A stretch of DNA of 64,000 nucleotides from positions 17,269,001 to 17,333,000 of the forward strand of contig NC_069376.1 of assembly GCF_021730395.1 (NCBI RefSeq). Direction: 5' to 3'. The notes beneath the pieces are model-generated. The model made no database searches and was not told the origin of the DNA. It saw only the letters and a program-made list of their open reading frames with translations. How positions within the stretch are numbered: position 1 is the stretch's first letter; each line of letters starts with the position of its first letter. This DNA comes from Mercenaria mercenaria. Its lineage: Eukaryota > Mollusca > Bivalvia > Venerida > Veneridae. Position numbers and translations under genes: made by a program. Positions 42,691-55,200 of the stretch are shown here, in pieces.

Positions 42691-43313
42691 AAATCGACAT
42701 GTTCCATGTTAATGTGTGCTTTTAGTGTTTTTATTTATTATTCATCTTGAAAACAAACATGAAACGCTGCAAAATTCCAGACTTCTCTTTTGCTTTTACC
42801 AGTTTTCATGATCAGTGAAAACAAAATGATCAAAGAAGTAGAATACCACTAAATGACGCGCAACATACTGTTGAAACATAAATTTTGACAAACGGCATGT
42901 TTTGTATCATGATAATTTGGCATGTTATCCGCATGCATATAGAAATTTATAATACCTAAACTTTTGGGCGTGTATTAAAGTAAATTGTGATTCAACGAAG
43001 AAAATTATGGCTTAGACAATTGGGGGATAGTCAAGGACTTTAAGGGAACTTACGTGCCATTGAACCATTTGCATAGCATGGATGTGTATATGATTTTGTA
43101 CATTTGTAAGTAAATTAGATATTATTGCAATTTTATTTCATTGCTATATTAATTCAATTAGTCATTTTAATTTGAAGAAAAACACCATTAACATATCTTA
43201 CAGAAATTTCTGACACTTTCAAAATAGATGAAAATACTGTGAAAAAAAAATCCATTAACACGCTTCAGTTTGGAGGTTACTGTGAAATTGCAGGTAGTTA
43301 AATCAAAATAAAT
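42691..43313. other. Unassigned stretch
   Basis: AT-rich intergenic DNA without recognised features. Confidence 0.3.
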
Positions 43314-43549
43314 GTGCCGTGCCATGAGAAAACCAACATAGTGGGTTTGCGACCAGCATGGATCCAGACCAGCCTGCGCATCCGCGCAGTCTGGTCAGGA
43401 TCCATGCTGTTCGCTTTTAAAGCCTACTGCAATTAGAGAAACCGTTAGCGAACAGCATGGATCCTGACCAGACTGCGCGGATGCGCAGGCTGGTCTGGAT
43501 CCATGCTGGTCGCAAACCCACTATGTTGGTTTTCTCATGGCACGGCTCA
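43314..43549. mobile_element. Palindromic MITE family P, copy B (best preserved)
   Basis: 236 bp that fold into one almost perfect hairpin: 'gccgtgccatgagaaaacc' ... 'ggttttctcatggcacggc' at the ends, and 'cagcctgcgcatccgcgcag' pairing with 'ctgcgcggatgcgcaggctg' inside. A short unpaired centre lies around 'tttaaagcctactgcaatta'. The near-perfect symmetry indicates a young copy or one corrected by gene conversion. It is non-coding. Confidence 0.9.
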
Positions 43550-44685
43550 AATGTTGGTGTTTAATTATGATGATGAGTATTCTAATTACATGTTTTAAAC
43601 AACTCAGATTTCGTAGCATGTTTCCTTATTAAAAAATAATGTAAAGGAAAGTGTGTTTTGATGTCATTAATAAACGAAGAAAAAATATACGTTCGCAAAA
43701 TAATTTCATGAGGGCGTAGACAGTATCACCGATTTTGGATGTATAAACACGATTTTGTTTCGATTTCTAATATACCCTTTATCTAATTTAAAATAGAAGC
43801 CGCAATGAAAATATCTAACTCATCGACCGTTTACGTGTTTTTCTCAGAAATAAAAAGCATCTTAGAATTAAAAACGGGGCGCTTCATGAGAAAACCTGTA
43901 TAAGTGACAAAAAAATCAAAATGGAGATGAAGAAAATATTCAAAAACAACATTCTTTTACCTTTCAAGTCTGAAAATTTACCAAAAGCATTTGAGACGTG
44001 ACGTTAAGAACGTCATGAAAGCAGTTTGACGTCGCCGTGCATGGCGTGTATTATTCAAGCCGTTTTTGCAACAATATTTGCGTATCACTTACTAAACATA
44101 CTTTTGAATATTTAGGAACAGTTTAAAATGATTTAACTGAAAAATAACTTAGTTGTATATTTTTGCTTTCATCATGACACCTTTCTATTTTCATGGTGCA
44201 CGGGGGCTTTGGAACTTCTGTTGCCATGACAACACAACTAACATTTATTTGTAATATATGATAGAATCTGAATTGTCTGGAATAACTGTATTACAATATT
44301 CTTGTTTCTAGTTTATGCATGAATACAAGAAAATCAATGATTTTCCAATATTTTAAACTTCTTATTACGCAATAATAATATCATGTCACTAATATAGGTT
44401 TTTGGGTAGCCGAAACTTAACTAAGTTTATTTGCTTCGTTTCAAGATTGAGACACTGTAAAATTCAGAAATGTTCACGAAGGAATAGGTTCATATTCATC
44501 CCCTTTTTTCTTCTCATTTTCACGCTACAAAGGATATAAGGGGTTCCAAATTAATGTTTGGAATCAGATTAGTTACATTTAAATTCATTTATTTTTAATG
44601 AAATAATATGTCAAAAATAACGTTTGAATGTATTGCATATCTTTATGTATTGTTTGTCTCATATTTGGTTATTTCAGATAAAATC
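43550..44685. other. Unassigned AT-rich stretch
   Basis: No exon, RNA gene or repeat recognised. Confidence 0.35.
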
Positions 44686-44899
44686 TTAACCCTTACCCCA
44701 CTAAATTTCCATGATGAACTTATTAATCTATCAGTTTGGACAGTACCATTACTTGTTACAATAGGCGCTTACCAAAATGATACCGACTGAATAGCGAACA
44801 GAGCAGATCTTGATCCAACTACATAGTTGTGCAGGCTGATAATGATCTTCACTGATCTCAAAGACAGAATATATCGTGTCCAGCATGCTAAGGGTTAAT
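44686..44899. mobile_element. MITE with TTAACCCTTA inverted ends
   Basis: 'ttaacccttaccccact' on the left and 'agcatgctaagggttaa' on the right. The interior has 'gtttggacagtaccatta', 'accgactgaatagcgaac' and 'gtgcaggctgataatgatc'. About 214 bp, non-coding. A 60-codon ORF with a signal-peptide-like start (44608-44790) runs into it and is rejected as a gene. Confidence 0.7.
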
Positions 44900-45507
44900 A
44901 AATACTTTAGGGTGGCCAAGGTCTGCTTTTAAATTCGAGTATTCTCTCTCTACATTCTTGATTGTGTTATAAAGTAGTTCCCTTTAATTCGGTTGTGTCG
45001 TTTATATTGGCTGTACCATTTATAGCCAAAATTGATACTCAAATTCCATAGATTTTGATCTGGACGCTGATTTGGGCAGTGCATTAACAAATCAAAGCCT
45101 TGAGATGTCTGGTGGTTGCGGGTTTTGCTAGAGTTATTTTCATTTTAAATGCCAATATATAAATATACAAGTATAAGAAATAAATACTAATGTGCCTCAT
45201 ATCTAAGATAAACTCTGCCTGACCTTACATGAACAGCTGGAAGTCAGTGATGTAACCATGGGCTGGAATACCTAATCACTGACAGATCTTATATAATCTA
45301 AATGGCCAGTGTGAATGGATAGAGGATGAATAAGAACTGCTTGATCATTGATAATTCATCCGCATTGTTCATGAATGGGACTACTTTGTGTGGCACATGA
45401 ACAAATTCCTTTGGATGTGATTTGGAATCAAATAAAGATGCTACATGATTGTCAAAAATACACTTGACTTTAGTAGCGGGATAAACCCGCAACCAAAAAC
45501 AACAGAT
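44900..45507. other. Unassigned stretch
   Basis: Nothing recognised; the minus ORF 45298-45543 overlaps a MITE and lacks support. Confidence 0.3.
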
Positions 45508-45713
45508 GAGCCGCTCCATGAGAAAGCCAACATTATAGTGCATTTGCGACCAGCATGGATCAGCGCAGTCTGGTCAGGACCCATGCTGTTTGCTTTCAAA
45601 GCCTATTGCAATTAAAAACAGCAGCATAGATCCTGACAAAACTGGGCGGATGCGCAGGCTGGTCTGGATCCATGCTGGTCGCTGTTGCACTATGTTGGTT
45701 TTAACAAGGCTCA
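45508..45713. mobile_element. Palindromic MITE family P, copy C
   Basis: Ends 'gagccgctccatgagaaag' and 'ttggttttaacaaggctca'. Internal 'gcagtctggtcagg' and 'gcgcaggctggtctgg' arms are kept. Small internal deletions relative to copy B. Confidence 0.85.
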
Positions 45714-45756
45714 TATCACCTTAATATGCATTTTTGGTTGTTGAAAATATTTTCTT

Positions 45757-46345
45757 GCATAACAGACGGGGATTTCCGGTATTTTACCGGTGCAGGAAAA
45801 ATCCATCTTACACCCTGGGGTGTAAGATGACTCTCGTGCTTTAAATGACTTCTTACGAACTACATATACGTGAAAGATTAATACAGTTATCTATATTTTA
45901 TTTTAAACAAAAGGAATAAAAATCAAATACCTTGACAGTTCCTCTTTGTTCCTGATACTATATTTCTCGATTCAAAACACGTTATTTTATCAAAAATTCA
46001 TAACGTTACCTGCAACTGATAAAATATAACCGGAACTAAACATTGTTATTTGTCTTTGAAACGTCATGACGTCTTTCCTGGATGTTGCTTTCCTGCGCTT
46101 TGTTTAAATACGCTGCTATAAGAAATAGTTCTAAAAAGAAAGACATCATATTGGTTTTATTTTTATTATTACTTTTATATCGGTATGCAAGAAAAAGATT
46201 CTGTCACTGATAATAGGTGCAGATGGAAATTTCCGGCTCTCGGGTAACTGGTTAGGCGGTAACTCAGCTGGAGCCTCGTTACCGCCTTAACAGTTACCCT
46301 CGAGACCGGGAATTCCCATCTACACCTACAACCAGTGAAAAAATC
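45757..46345 (-). mobile_element. Palindrome-bearing element family Q, copy 2 (inverted)
   Basis: Inverted relative to 28141-28748 and 53608-54212. It starts 'gcataacagacggggatttc' and ends 'acaaccagtgaaaaaatc', with the hairpin block 'ggttaggcggtaac' / 'gttaccgccttaac' at 46230-46300. It is more diverged than the other two copies, and the central loop of the hairpin has a different spacer. Confidence 0.83.
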
Positions 46346-46702
46346 TTATAATCTTCTGGCCGTTTTAAACTCCACCTTACAACGGCTGCTCAACCTTGAG
46401 AGATGCTGATTTTTTCATGTATGTTAAATGATGCAATGAAGCAATATGGTATCTGACAAAGGTGTTTGTAATACAAACTTTATAAGAAAACGAGCAATTT
46501 AGCAAACCCCATGTTTGTAAAAGACGAACACATGTTTGACTGATATTCAATTTTAAAAAGTCTTAAATCTTTCTTTAACTGTAAACTGCATGGTTTTCCA
46601 TAAAACTCAGTAAAAACATCGAGTAAAGAAGCATTTTTTTCAATTTAATGAACCAATTAGGTTTCTGTTTTTTTCTTATCAGCGTTGGTATATGTAGAGG
46701 AT
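46346..46702. other. Unassigned stretch
   Basis: AT-rich, no feature seen. Confidence 0.3.
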
Positions 46703-47213
46703 ATTTGTTTGTTTCAGTGTAAGATCGAAATTTATTACATACTCGTTTCTATTCCCCGTTAAGTTACACTGGTATCGGAAACGTCAATATTTTTCCATAC
46801 ACTGACGCCTGAATTTCATATCGGGAGCGTGACGTAATTCAGTGTGTATTGTTGCACTATTTTGTTCTATTAAATTCAGTATTGTTAGTTTTATTCAGGC
46901 TTTTGAACAAATTTATGATATTTACATTATATCTATACGTGCAGATGCGTATGTAATAAAAAGGTTATTATCTTTGCATCGGGAAATATGCACTCGTACT
47001 TCAGCGGAAGAATATTGCCCCCTAAAGTCGCGAAATATTTCCACTGAAGAACTCGTGCATATTTCCCGATACAAAGCTAATAACCTATAAATATTTCACC
47101 GAGTGAACACTATAATGCAATATTTTCACGAGTGGCGCAGCCACGAGTGAAAATATAAATTATGGTGTTCGCGAGTGAAATATATTTCGATCTTACACTG
47201 AAACAAACAAATT
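46703..47213. mobile_element. Foldback element with ATTTGTTTGTTTCAGTG inverted ends
   Basis: Left 'atttgtttgtttcagtgtaa' 'gatcgaaat' and right 'atttcgatcttacactga' 'aacaaacaaat'. A second palindrome is nested inside ('atcgggaaatatgcactcgt' pairing with 'acgagtt...tttcccgat' around 46978-47075). 'cacgagtggcgcagccacg' near 47130 is a third small hairpin. It is non-coding; an ORF at 46842-47090 is an artefact. Confidence 0.78.
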
Positions 47214-48278
47214 TTCTATCAATTTTATCCATTTTTAATGTTTTTAACCAAATTATATTCAGTATGTCCGCGGAACGTCACGTGCATCGCATCATAATGT
47301 CTTGACGTCAGGATGCTTTGTAGAAAAAAAAATAGTTCATTTACGTTTCTTGAATTATTTTACATTCCATTATGATAAAGTGTAAATATTTATATCCTTT
47401 TATTATTTTCATACATCTTTACCTTTACTGAAGAATATTTTGCAAGGAAATTCCTGTCATTTATAATTCATATCATTTCGCTTTCAAATGTAGTTCCGTA
47501 CCAGTGAAAATAAAAATGATATTTTCACTGTTTGAAAATATCAAATTTATTTCATTGATTTCAGTATATCACAGAAGAGCACAAAATAAATATCTATTAT
47601 AAACCTTTGAAAAATGCCATTGCGATCTGATCTTTAGCTTTTAAAAATAGTTCTGATATTCTGACTAAATTAATATAGAGATGATCCCTCAACAATTCAA
47701 ACTTGTCTTTACCGTATTGTTTACAAATGAAATGATAGCCAAGTGCATTTTACAACATATTATTATGTTTTCCCTCCTGTCCATGTAAAAAAAGAATTGA
47801 TTGATATATAAAAATGGCGTTCTACAAATATCGGACGAAAACTGGACAATTCCTGTATAATATATGCTTTTTATTTAGCCTATACTTTGCTAGAGCCTAT
47901 GCTGAACTTTATTTTGTCTTTTAGAAAATTCAAAATCCAAGACTAGCCAAGAGACTATTACTCATTAAAAGAATCTATTTGAAAAATAATGGCATGTTCT
48001 TTAAAGACACTGACATCCAGTGTTTGGCTAAAATGATCTTTCTTTAAAATTGAAGATTGGTCATATCATGAACATAAGAGCACGATTTGTTTTTCTCAAC
48101 TATCTTACAAAAGGCCAAATTAAAAAAAAAAAGTTTTCATAAAATCAAACACATGTTAACATGTGCTAATAAATTGTGGTGTTTGGGAAATTGTGACTTA
48201 TTTGCCTCTTTACTGGAAACAACTGAGCATTTTAGTGATTTAACTACATAAGTAATGTTGAAACGTTTAAAACCAAAA
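47214..48278. other. Unassigned AT-rich stretch
   Basis: No exon or repeat recognised in about 1.06 kb. Confidence 0.35.
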
Positions 48279-48279
48279 A

Positions 48280-48311
<32 letters not shown>

Positions 48312-48525
48312 ATGTTCGGGTTTAACGTCTTTTTCAACATTTTTTAGTCATATAAACGACGGTGTCTACTTGTAACAGTGAGCACAATACCCAACTTTAA
48401 ATTGCAAGCGAGGAAGCTACTAGTACCATTTTTATGTTTTTGGTATGACGCGGCCGGGGATCGAACCCACGGCCTCCCGCTCTCGAATCGGACGCTCTAC
48501 CACTAGGCTACCGAAACAAAATTTT
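48279..48525 (-). mobile_element. tRNA-derived SINE (family S1), internally deleted, with GT/CA tail
   Basis: Minus-strand head 'tagcctagtggtagagcg' and B box 'gggttcgatccc', then 'ggtactagtagcttcctcgc'. The central 'gctaggactggtc' part found at 30018-30395 is missing. It ends in 'acgttaaacccgaacata' and a CA repeat (GT on the + strand, about 48285-48311). Confidence 0.82.
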
Positions 48526-49214
48526 CAGTGAACATCCCTTAAAATAATAAATGGTACTGCCTAAATTGAATGATGGGCCAGTCATTTTTGAAATTTAGCA
48601 GGGTAAAGGATAACTGCATAAGGAATACTATTGTTAAGTTAACAGATTATGACTTAAATCCAAAGAACAGGTTGCAGGAAGAAATCAATGTGTTACATTA
48701 TTCATCTTTGAAGGCAGGTTATAAGAGCCTTTATTGATTTACAGTTCTGCTATACTTTGTAACAGCAATACTTTCTTAACGGTTAAGGTAGATGAATACC
48801 TTGAGTTATATCTTACTGAGAAAATATAACGTTATGTTTTCCTTCATTACTGTCTCAACGCATTTATTTTAGAATAAAATAAAATGTGTTAGACTGGTAT
48901 AACCCAGTCGTGAATAGCGATATGCTATCTCAAAATGTGCATGATTTCGAGTTACGGCCCTTTACCTAATCATGGTATATTCATAAAAGGGCTGAAAGGT
49001 TGCGTCGCAAGTAAATAAAGGGAAATTGACCTGGAGTCATGAAACTGCAGTTTTTTAGCATTTGAAGTTGTGAACCTGCATATTTTAATCCCCTCGTCCC
49101 CCACCCACTCCTACATATCCCAATAACCCTTATTTAAAAAAAAAACTCTAAAGTAACCCCACCTCCCTACCAAATGTAATATAAAAAGTTTACTAAGTCT
49201 TGCTTTGTCAACAG
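48526..49214. other. Unassigned; probable intron upstream of the first exon found
   Basis: No further exon could be fixed. A branch-point-like tactaag (49191-49197) and the pyrimidine tract before 49215 belong to the acceptor of the next feature. Confidence 0.35.
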
Positions 49215-52200
49215 TTAACCTGTGACTATATATTGCCAGGTGTCGGGGCCACCAGTGCTCTAAGGACTTTCACATTCAATTTGTTTGTAAAGCATGATGG
49301 TTACGGTATGAAAAACAGTAAAATGATTGTCCTGCATGTACATCTGACAAATATAACATTCCAGCATATTGACCAACTGTCGACTGAGCACCTGACAATA
49401 GCTAGTACTGCATTTGGAAAAATATTAACTGACTTAAGAAACATTTACGAAATAAAATGACTCTTTTATGACAATATAAGTTTTAGTATAGAAACGAGCT
49501 CTGGTCTTAAAAGAAGTTTTCACTCATGAAATTTATAGAAAAGTCCTGAAAACAAACAAACCTATTTTAGAGCGCGTATTAGAATGCATTTTGCAGAAAT
49601 CTAAAAATACCAAGACTTTTGTTTCTGTTTTACAGGCTTTTTACAAGGACTGCTTGTTTCAGCGTTAGAAAAGACATGCACAGACTCTAAGGTACGTCGA
49701 TTCATATATAATAATAATAGTTATTGACGGTAAATTATATTTATGTGCGAACTGGTATTCCATTTCAAAATATTTAATGACGTAACCTTTGCAATGAGAT
49801 ATCAACATTCACTGAGCATGTGTGATAACAAAAAAGACTATAAGGAAACCTTACCATTATTTGATACATGTGACGCACTAAGAAATATATAGAGGATATT
49901 TGTTTGTTTTGAGTGAATATGGAATATATCTCGCCGAGAAGTGAGAAAATTTCAAATAATTTCACGAGCGCGTAGCGCGAGTGAAAATGTCAACATTTTC
50001 TCACTTCGAGGTGAGATATATTCTATATTCAAGAAAAAAACCCAACACATTTTTTTTTTTCATTTTATGCTCAATTACGTTGAGATGTGCATTTTGCAAG
50101 TATTTTAATCTCTTCGAGGGAAACAGACCCGCGTAAACAGACATGACGTCCGACGTGCTGTGACGTTAGAAAGACGCACACAACATAAAGTTCCATTTTA
50201 TTTCATTTTTTGCTGCATAACGTTATGAAATTCTCATTAAGTGAAATAAATTGAATCGAGAAATATACTATAAAGAACAAAGTGCGACTACAATTTTTAT
50301 CCTGTTTTAAGCAAATAATTTAAAATTCATACACAATGTATGAGGGGTGGAGCTATATCTCTCACAGTGTGAAAATATAGATTTCATATTTTAACAGTGT
50401 GAGTGATGAGATATGAAAATATTTAACTGATAGAATACAGTATTTCATTAGTTAGCATAAAATTAAAATCAAAATAGATCGCATACATGAATTCTTACTG
50501 ATGCATCGAAAACGACTATCAACAGAAAAATAATATTTTATCTTTTTTATTCTTACTTCTTTTACCTTGATATGGCAAAAATGGCAAAATAATTTATGAC
50601 GTTCCTGTCAACTAACAAAAATTACCATATAATTTGTTATAAAGTTGCAACACTGTTTGGTATCAGTAATGAATACATGAAAAGTTATAGATATTTAATT
50701 AACCTGTATATACATGAGCCATGCCATGTGAAAACTATAGTGGCTTTGCGACCAGCATCCGCCCAGTCTGGTCAGGATCCATGCTGTTCGCTTTCAAAAC
50801 CTATTGCAATCAGAGAAACCGAAAGTGGACAGCATGGATCCTTACCAGACTGCGCGGATGCTAGTCGCAAAGCCACTATGTTGGTTTTCTCATGGCACGG
50901 CTCAGTAATAGTTTTAATTTTTTTTTTTTATCCAAGTGATTTTTTAATATGGCTCACTAAAATTAAGCCAATATTTAATCCAAAGGGCTGTCCTCTCTCT
51001 AGGTTGATTTAAAAAAGCCGATATGATATCTGAGTTTTAGAAACCGTTCTACTGCTATGTTAAATGAGCAGTACATTTTTCTTAAGCATAACTATATCTG
51101 AAATGAAAATCAAACTTAGTTCTGTGCAAATTATTTAACATGTGACCATAACTTTACGTTAAGATGTTTGCTTGGTAAATTAAGACAGCAAAAGAAAAAT
51201 CCATTTTGCTTCTGTATGAACTTTTTCTAAATTATTGATAAACATTTGCAGATTGGTCAGTGGGGCAAATTACTCAAAACTTTAAAAAAATATATAAATG
51301 GAAAACTGTTTCCAGCTACCTATATTTTGCACGCAGATTTCAAGGCAAGTCTCTCTCTTAGGTGTTTTTATAATGATAAGTACTACATGGAAACTGAAAA
51401 TTTGTATGCGTAAAGCAAAAATTATCTGTATGTTTTATTTCAGCATAAATTGAGAATATTTAATAGACAATTTAGAAAATAATGTTATTAGCATTTGGGT
51501 ACATTTATATTACTTTTTAATGCTGTAAAAGGCAATAAGTTGCATAAGTTATGCTTTTATTTTATACAAGGACATCCAAGAGACGTTCATTTGAAGCTCT
51601 CTAATTAACACACATCGGGCTTCTAGAAAATGACAAATTAGGAAAAACACACAAAGACTTTTTAAGGTTTTAAGGTTTAGGACTTTCAAAACACAGAAAA
51701 ATTTGATAAACAAACAACATCTTTACCAAAAATCTGCCTGACCATTACGTGTTCTTCCATACTGTCCCATACGATAAATACTCTCAAACAGTTGTCCCAA
51801 AAATAACCCATTCCTGAAAATTATGTTCAACCTAGTTATGTGAAATTTCAACACTGGTGCAAATGCATCGAAACAAAAATAAGTTCTTTGAAAATGGTGT
51901 GTTTGACAATAAGCTTTTAAATGTGTTCATTTCCATATCCCAAGTCCAGCCTTTATGTTATCCGAATAAATGACGTTACGCAATTATGGTGAGGAAGCCA
52001 TCAAGCTGGCTTACGGGAATATCAGTGGTTCTACCCAGGTGTTATCTCGTGATGAAATGATGCGGGATCTTCCTCCAACATTAAAGCTGGAAAGTCGCAA
52101 TATGACCTATCGGTGTCGGTGCGACGGCCACCAGTGAACCATTTTGGTAAAGTAACTACTAACTTAGTATTCGAACACCAAAGAAAAATATGTTGAAATG

Positions 52201-55200
52201 TCAAATTGCAACTAAAAACACAAATAAAATCAAATAAAAAATTTCATGCACATCTAAATAATACAACCGTATACCGTTTTAGTATAATGTTTCCTACCAA
52301 GACAGCAATGTAAAATGTAAACATAGAAGTGCTTTATACACATTTAGATTTTAATTATGTAAACATTTAATGCAAAAGCCACGAGCAATGTTAGCAACAT
52401 TCTTTTAGATATTAATCCAAATCCTGAATGTACTCACAATTATATATGACAAACGTTTAAATATAAATATTATTGCATATGAAACATATTTCATATGTGT
52501 AGACAATTGCGACACTTTTAACGTTCAAAAGTTAAGAATTCACTAACCACTCACTTTCAACTTGACCTTGGAATGAAACATAGTTTTCGCAAGTCAGTTT
52601 AGTGGTCTTGTTCAGACATGACTAAAATTGTAATATGGCACTAAAGAACTGCTTTCGTATGCTAATCAAAGTAAATATTAACAGAATGCAATAATCTGGT
52701 AATTTATACGAGTATTCATTATGACCAACACGACGTCGTGTAGTTTCTAATATATATCTTACATATATGTGTTTGTTTGTTTGTTTATTTGTTTTGGGTT
52801 TAACGCTGTTTTTCAACAGTATTTCAGTCATGTAACGGCGGGCAGTTAACCTAACCAGTGTTCCTGGATTCTGTACCAGTACAAACCTGTTCTCCGCAAG
52901 TAACTGCCAACTTCCCCACATGAATCAGAGGTGGAGGATTAATGATTTCAGACACAATGTCGTTTATCAAATAGTCACGGAGAACATACGCCCCGCCCGA
53001 GGATCGAACTCGCGACCCCGCGATTCGTAGACCAACGCTCTACCTAAACCGGGCGGGCTACATATATGTGTAGAAAAAGATTTCTTGAGCAATAAATTAT
53101 GAATGTGATATAAATTGAAATTGAAATACATCATTAACCTGGATCTGAATATTATTGCTGACTTTACAATGAAAATTTGATGTTCATCCGATTCTGAAAA
53201 CATACTCTTTCAAAAGACTATAATTTTGTTACTTAAGGAACATTTTTACACGTATGATATTTGAACTTTTGCTTCATTTTTTGTTCATTTGGACACAGTG
53301 CTTGGGCGAAAGAGACGGCGATTTTTATACCAAAGCTGGCAGAGGTGATGATTTAGAGACAGGACATGATGGGCGGAAGAAACGTGAAACAGAAAATGGT
53401 AAAGTTGTTTTCCTGTGAAGGATACAAGCAAGATTGTCAAATCAATGATTGGGAAATAAAAATTGATAAAAATGTTGTTTAAATTTTAAACTATATTGGA
53501 CATTATAGCTGAGAATTATTATCAACGCCATCAAACAAGACACTTGCGGTTAATGAGGAATAGATGTAACAAAGTAGAAATTGAACAAAATTGCGTAACG
53601 TTGTATAAGTTTCTTTCACTGGTTATAGGTGCAGATGGGAATTTCCGGCCTCGAGGGTAACTGTTTAGGCGGTAACGAGGTTCCTACCGAGTTACCGCCT
53701 AAACAGTTACCCGAGAGCCGGATATTCCCTTCTGCACCTATAACCAGTGACAGAATCTTTTTCTTGCATACCGATATCAAGATATAATAATAAAAATAAA
53801 ATCAGTCGAACGGCTTTCTTTTTAGAACTATTTCTTATAGCAGCGTATTTAAACAAAGTGCGGGAAAGCAACGTCCGTAAACAGGAAAGATGTCATGACG
53901 TTCCAAAGACAAACAACAATGTTTAATTCCGGTTTGGTTTTATCAGTTCCAGCGTAACGTTATGAATTTTTGATAAAATAACGTGTTTTGAACGAGAAAT
54001 ATACTATCAGGAACAAAGAGGAACTGTCAAGGTATTGGATTTTTATTCCGTTTTTTCGAAATAAAATATAAAAAACTACATAAATCTTCTACATATATGT
54101 AGTTCGTAATACGTCATTTAAAGCACGAGAGTCATCTTACACCCCGGGTGTAAGATGGATTTTTCCAGCACCGGTAAAAATACCGGAAATCCCCGTCTGG
54201 TATGCAAGAATCTGTAATATATACTATGCATGTACGATGTTAATAAATAACTTCCGATAATAACCGCTGTTCCATGAATGTTGCAAGACAAAGATAAACA
54301 CTTTTGCATTGTATTAATTCATTTATCAATTCATTTTAGTCATTTAATTTGTGTGGTTATGATGTTAACGCTGTTAGAAAATAGACGCGGAGTGCAACTT
54401 TTTTCGGAATATCACGTGGGTATATTGAAAAGATATAGTTGTATGTACCGCTGCTGAAGTTATTTTCTTAATATAATGCTTAGACCTTTAAAATGCATGT
54501 CGATAATATCGCTATGCAGTTTAACCTTTAAAATTAAAAGTCGTTATGTAATATTGTCGGGGTCCAGGAACGACGAACTTAATAACAACATTTAAAAAAA
54601 ATGTCCGGTTCAAATCCTATTTCATGCAAGGCTACTTAAGCAATTTTACCTAAGGAGCCGTACCCTAAATCCACGATATATCTATAAAATACCACCTAAA
54701 GAAGAAAGACATGAGGGATGAAGTACAAGCCATATTTGATAAATTTCAACAATTTATTAATAATTGAAAAATATTCTCTAAAAAATGTGTACAGTAAAAT
54801 TCATAAATCGTATATAACTGTTCTGTTCTGTTCTGTACCCTTGTTCTATCAGAGCTTTTAAATGACTGGTCAGGATCTAGGTCTTCAATCATGGACATAA
54901 GGAGGCACAAAGATGAGCACTACTCATCTAATAGGTGCAAACTGCAAATATGAAAGTGAGATGAGTGAGGCACTCATATACCGCTGCCGATATAAATAAA
55001 CACATGCAAAGTTTCATGCAAACATTAGTATTAAACCTGTATATTGAAATTCAGCATCTTCTAAATGAATCGAAATTCCTCAACTATAATTCAGCACTTG
55101 ATGAAAATGAAAATGGTATGACACGCATATCGCCCAATTCATAACGATAAAAATATCAGTTAAGCTAAATATTCATCTTCAATGCAGAGTTAAATAATCA

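Noticed and set aside
44608-44790. 60-codon ORF with a signal-peptide-like start as first exon of the exon-repeat gene
   Set aside because: More than half of it lies in a MITE with TTAACCCTTA ends, and no convincing donor in the right place was found.
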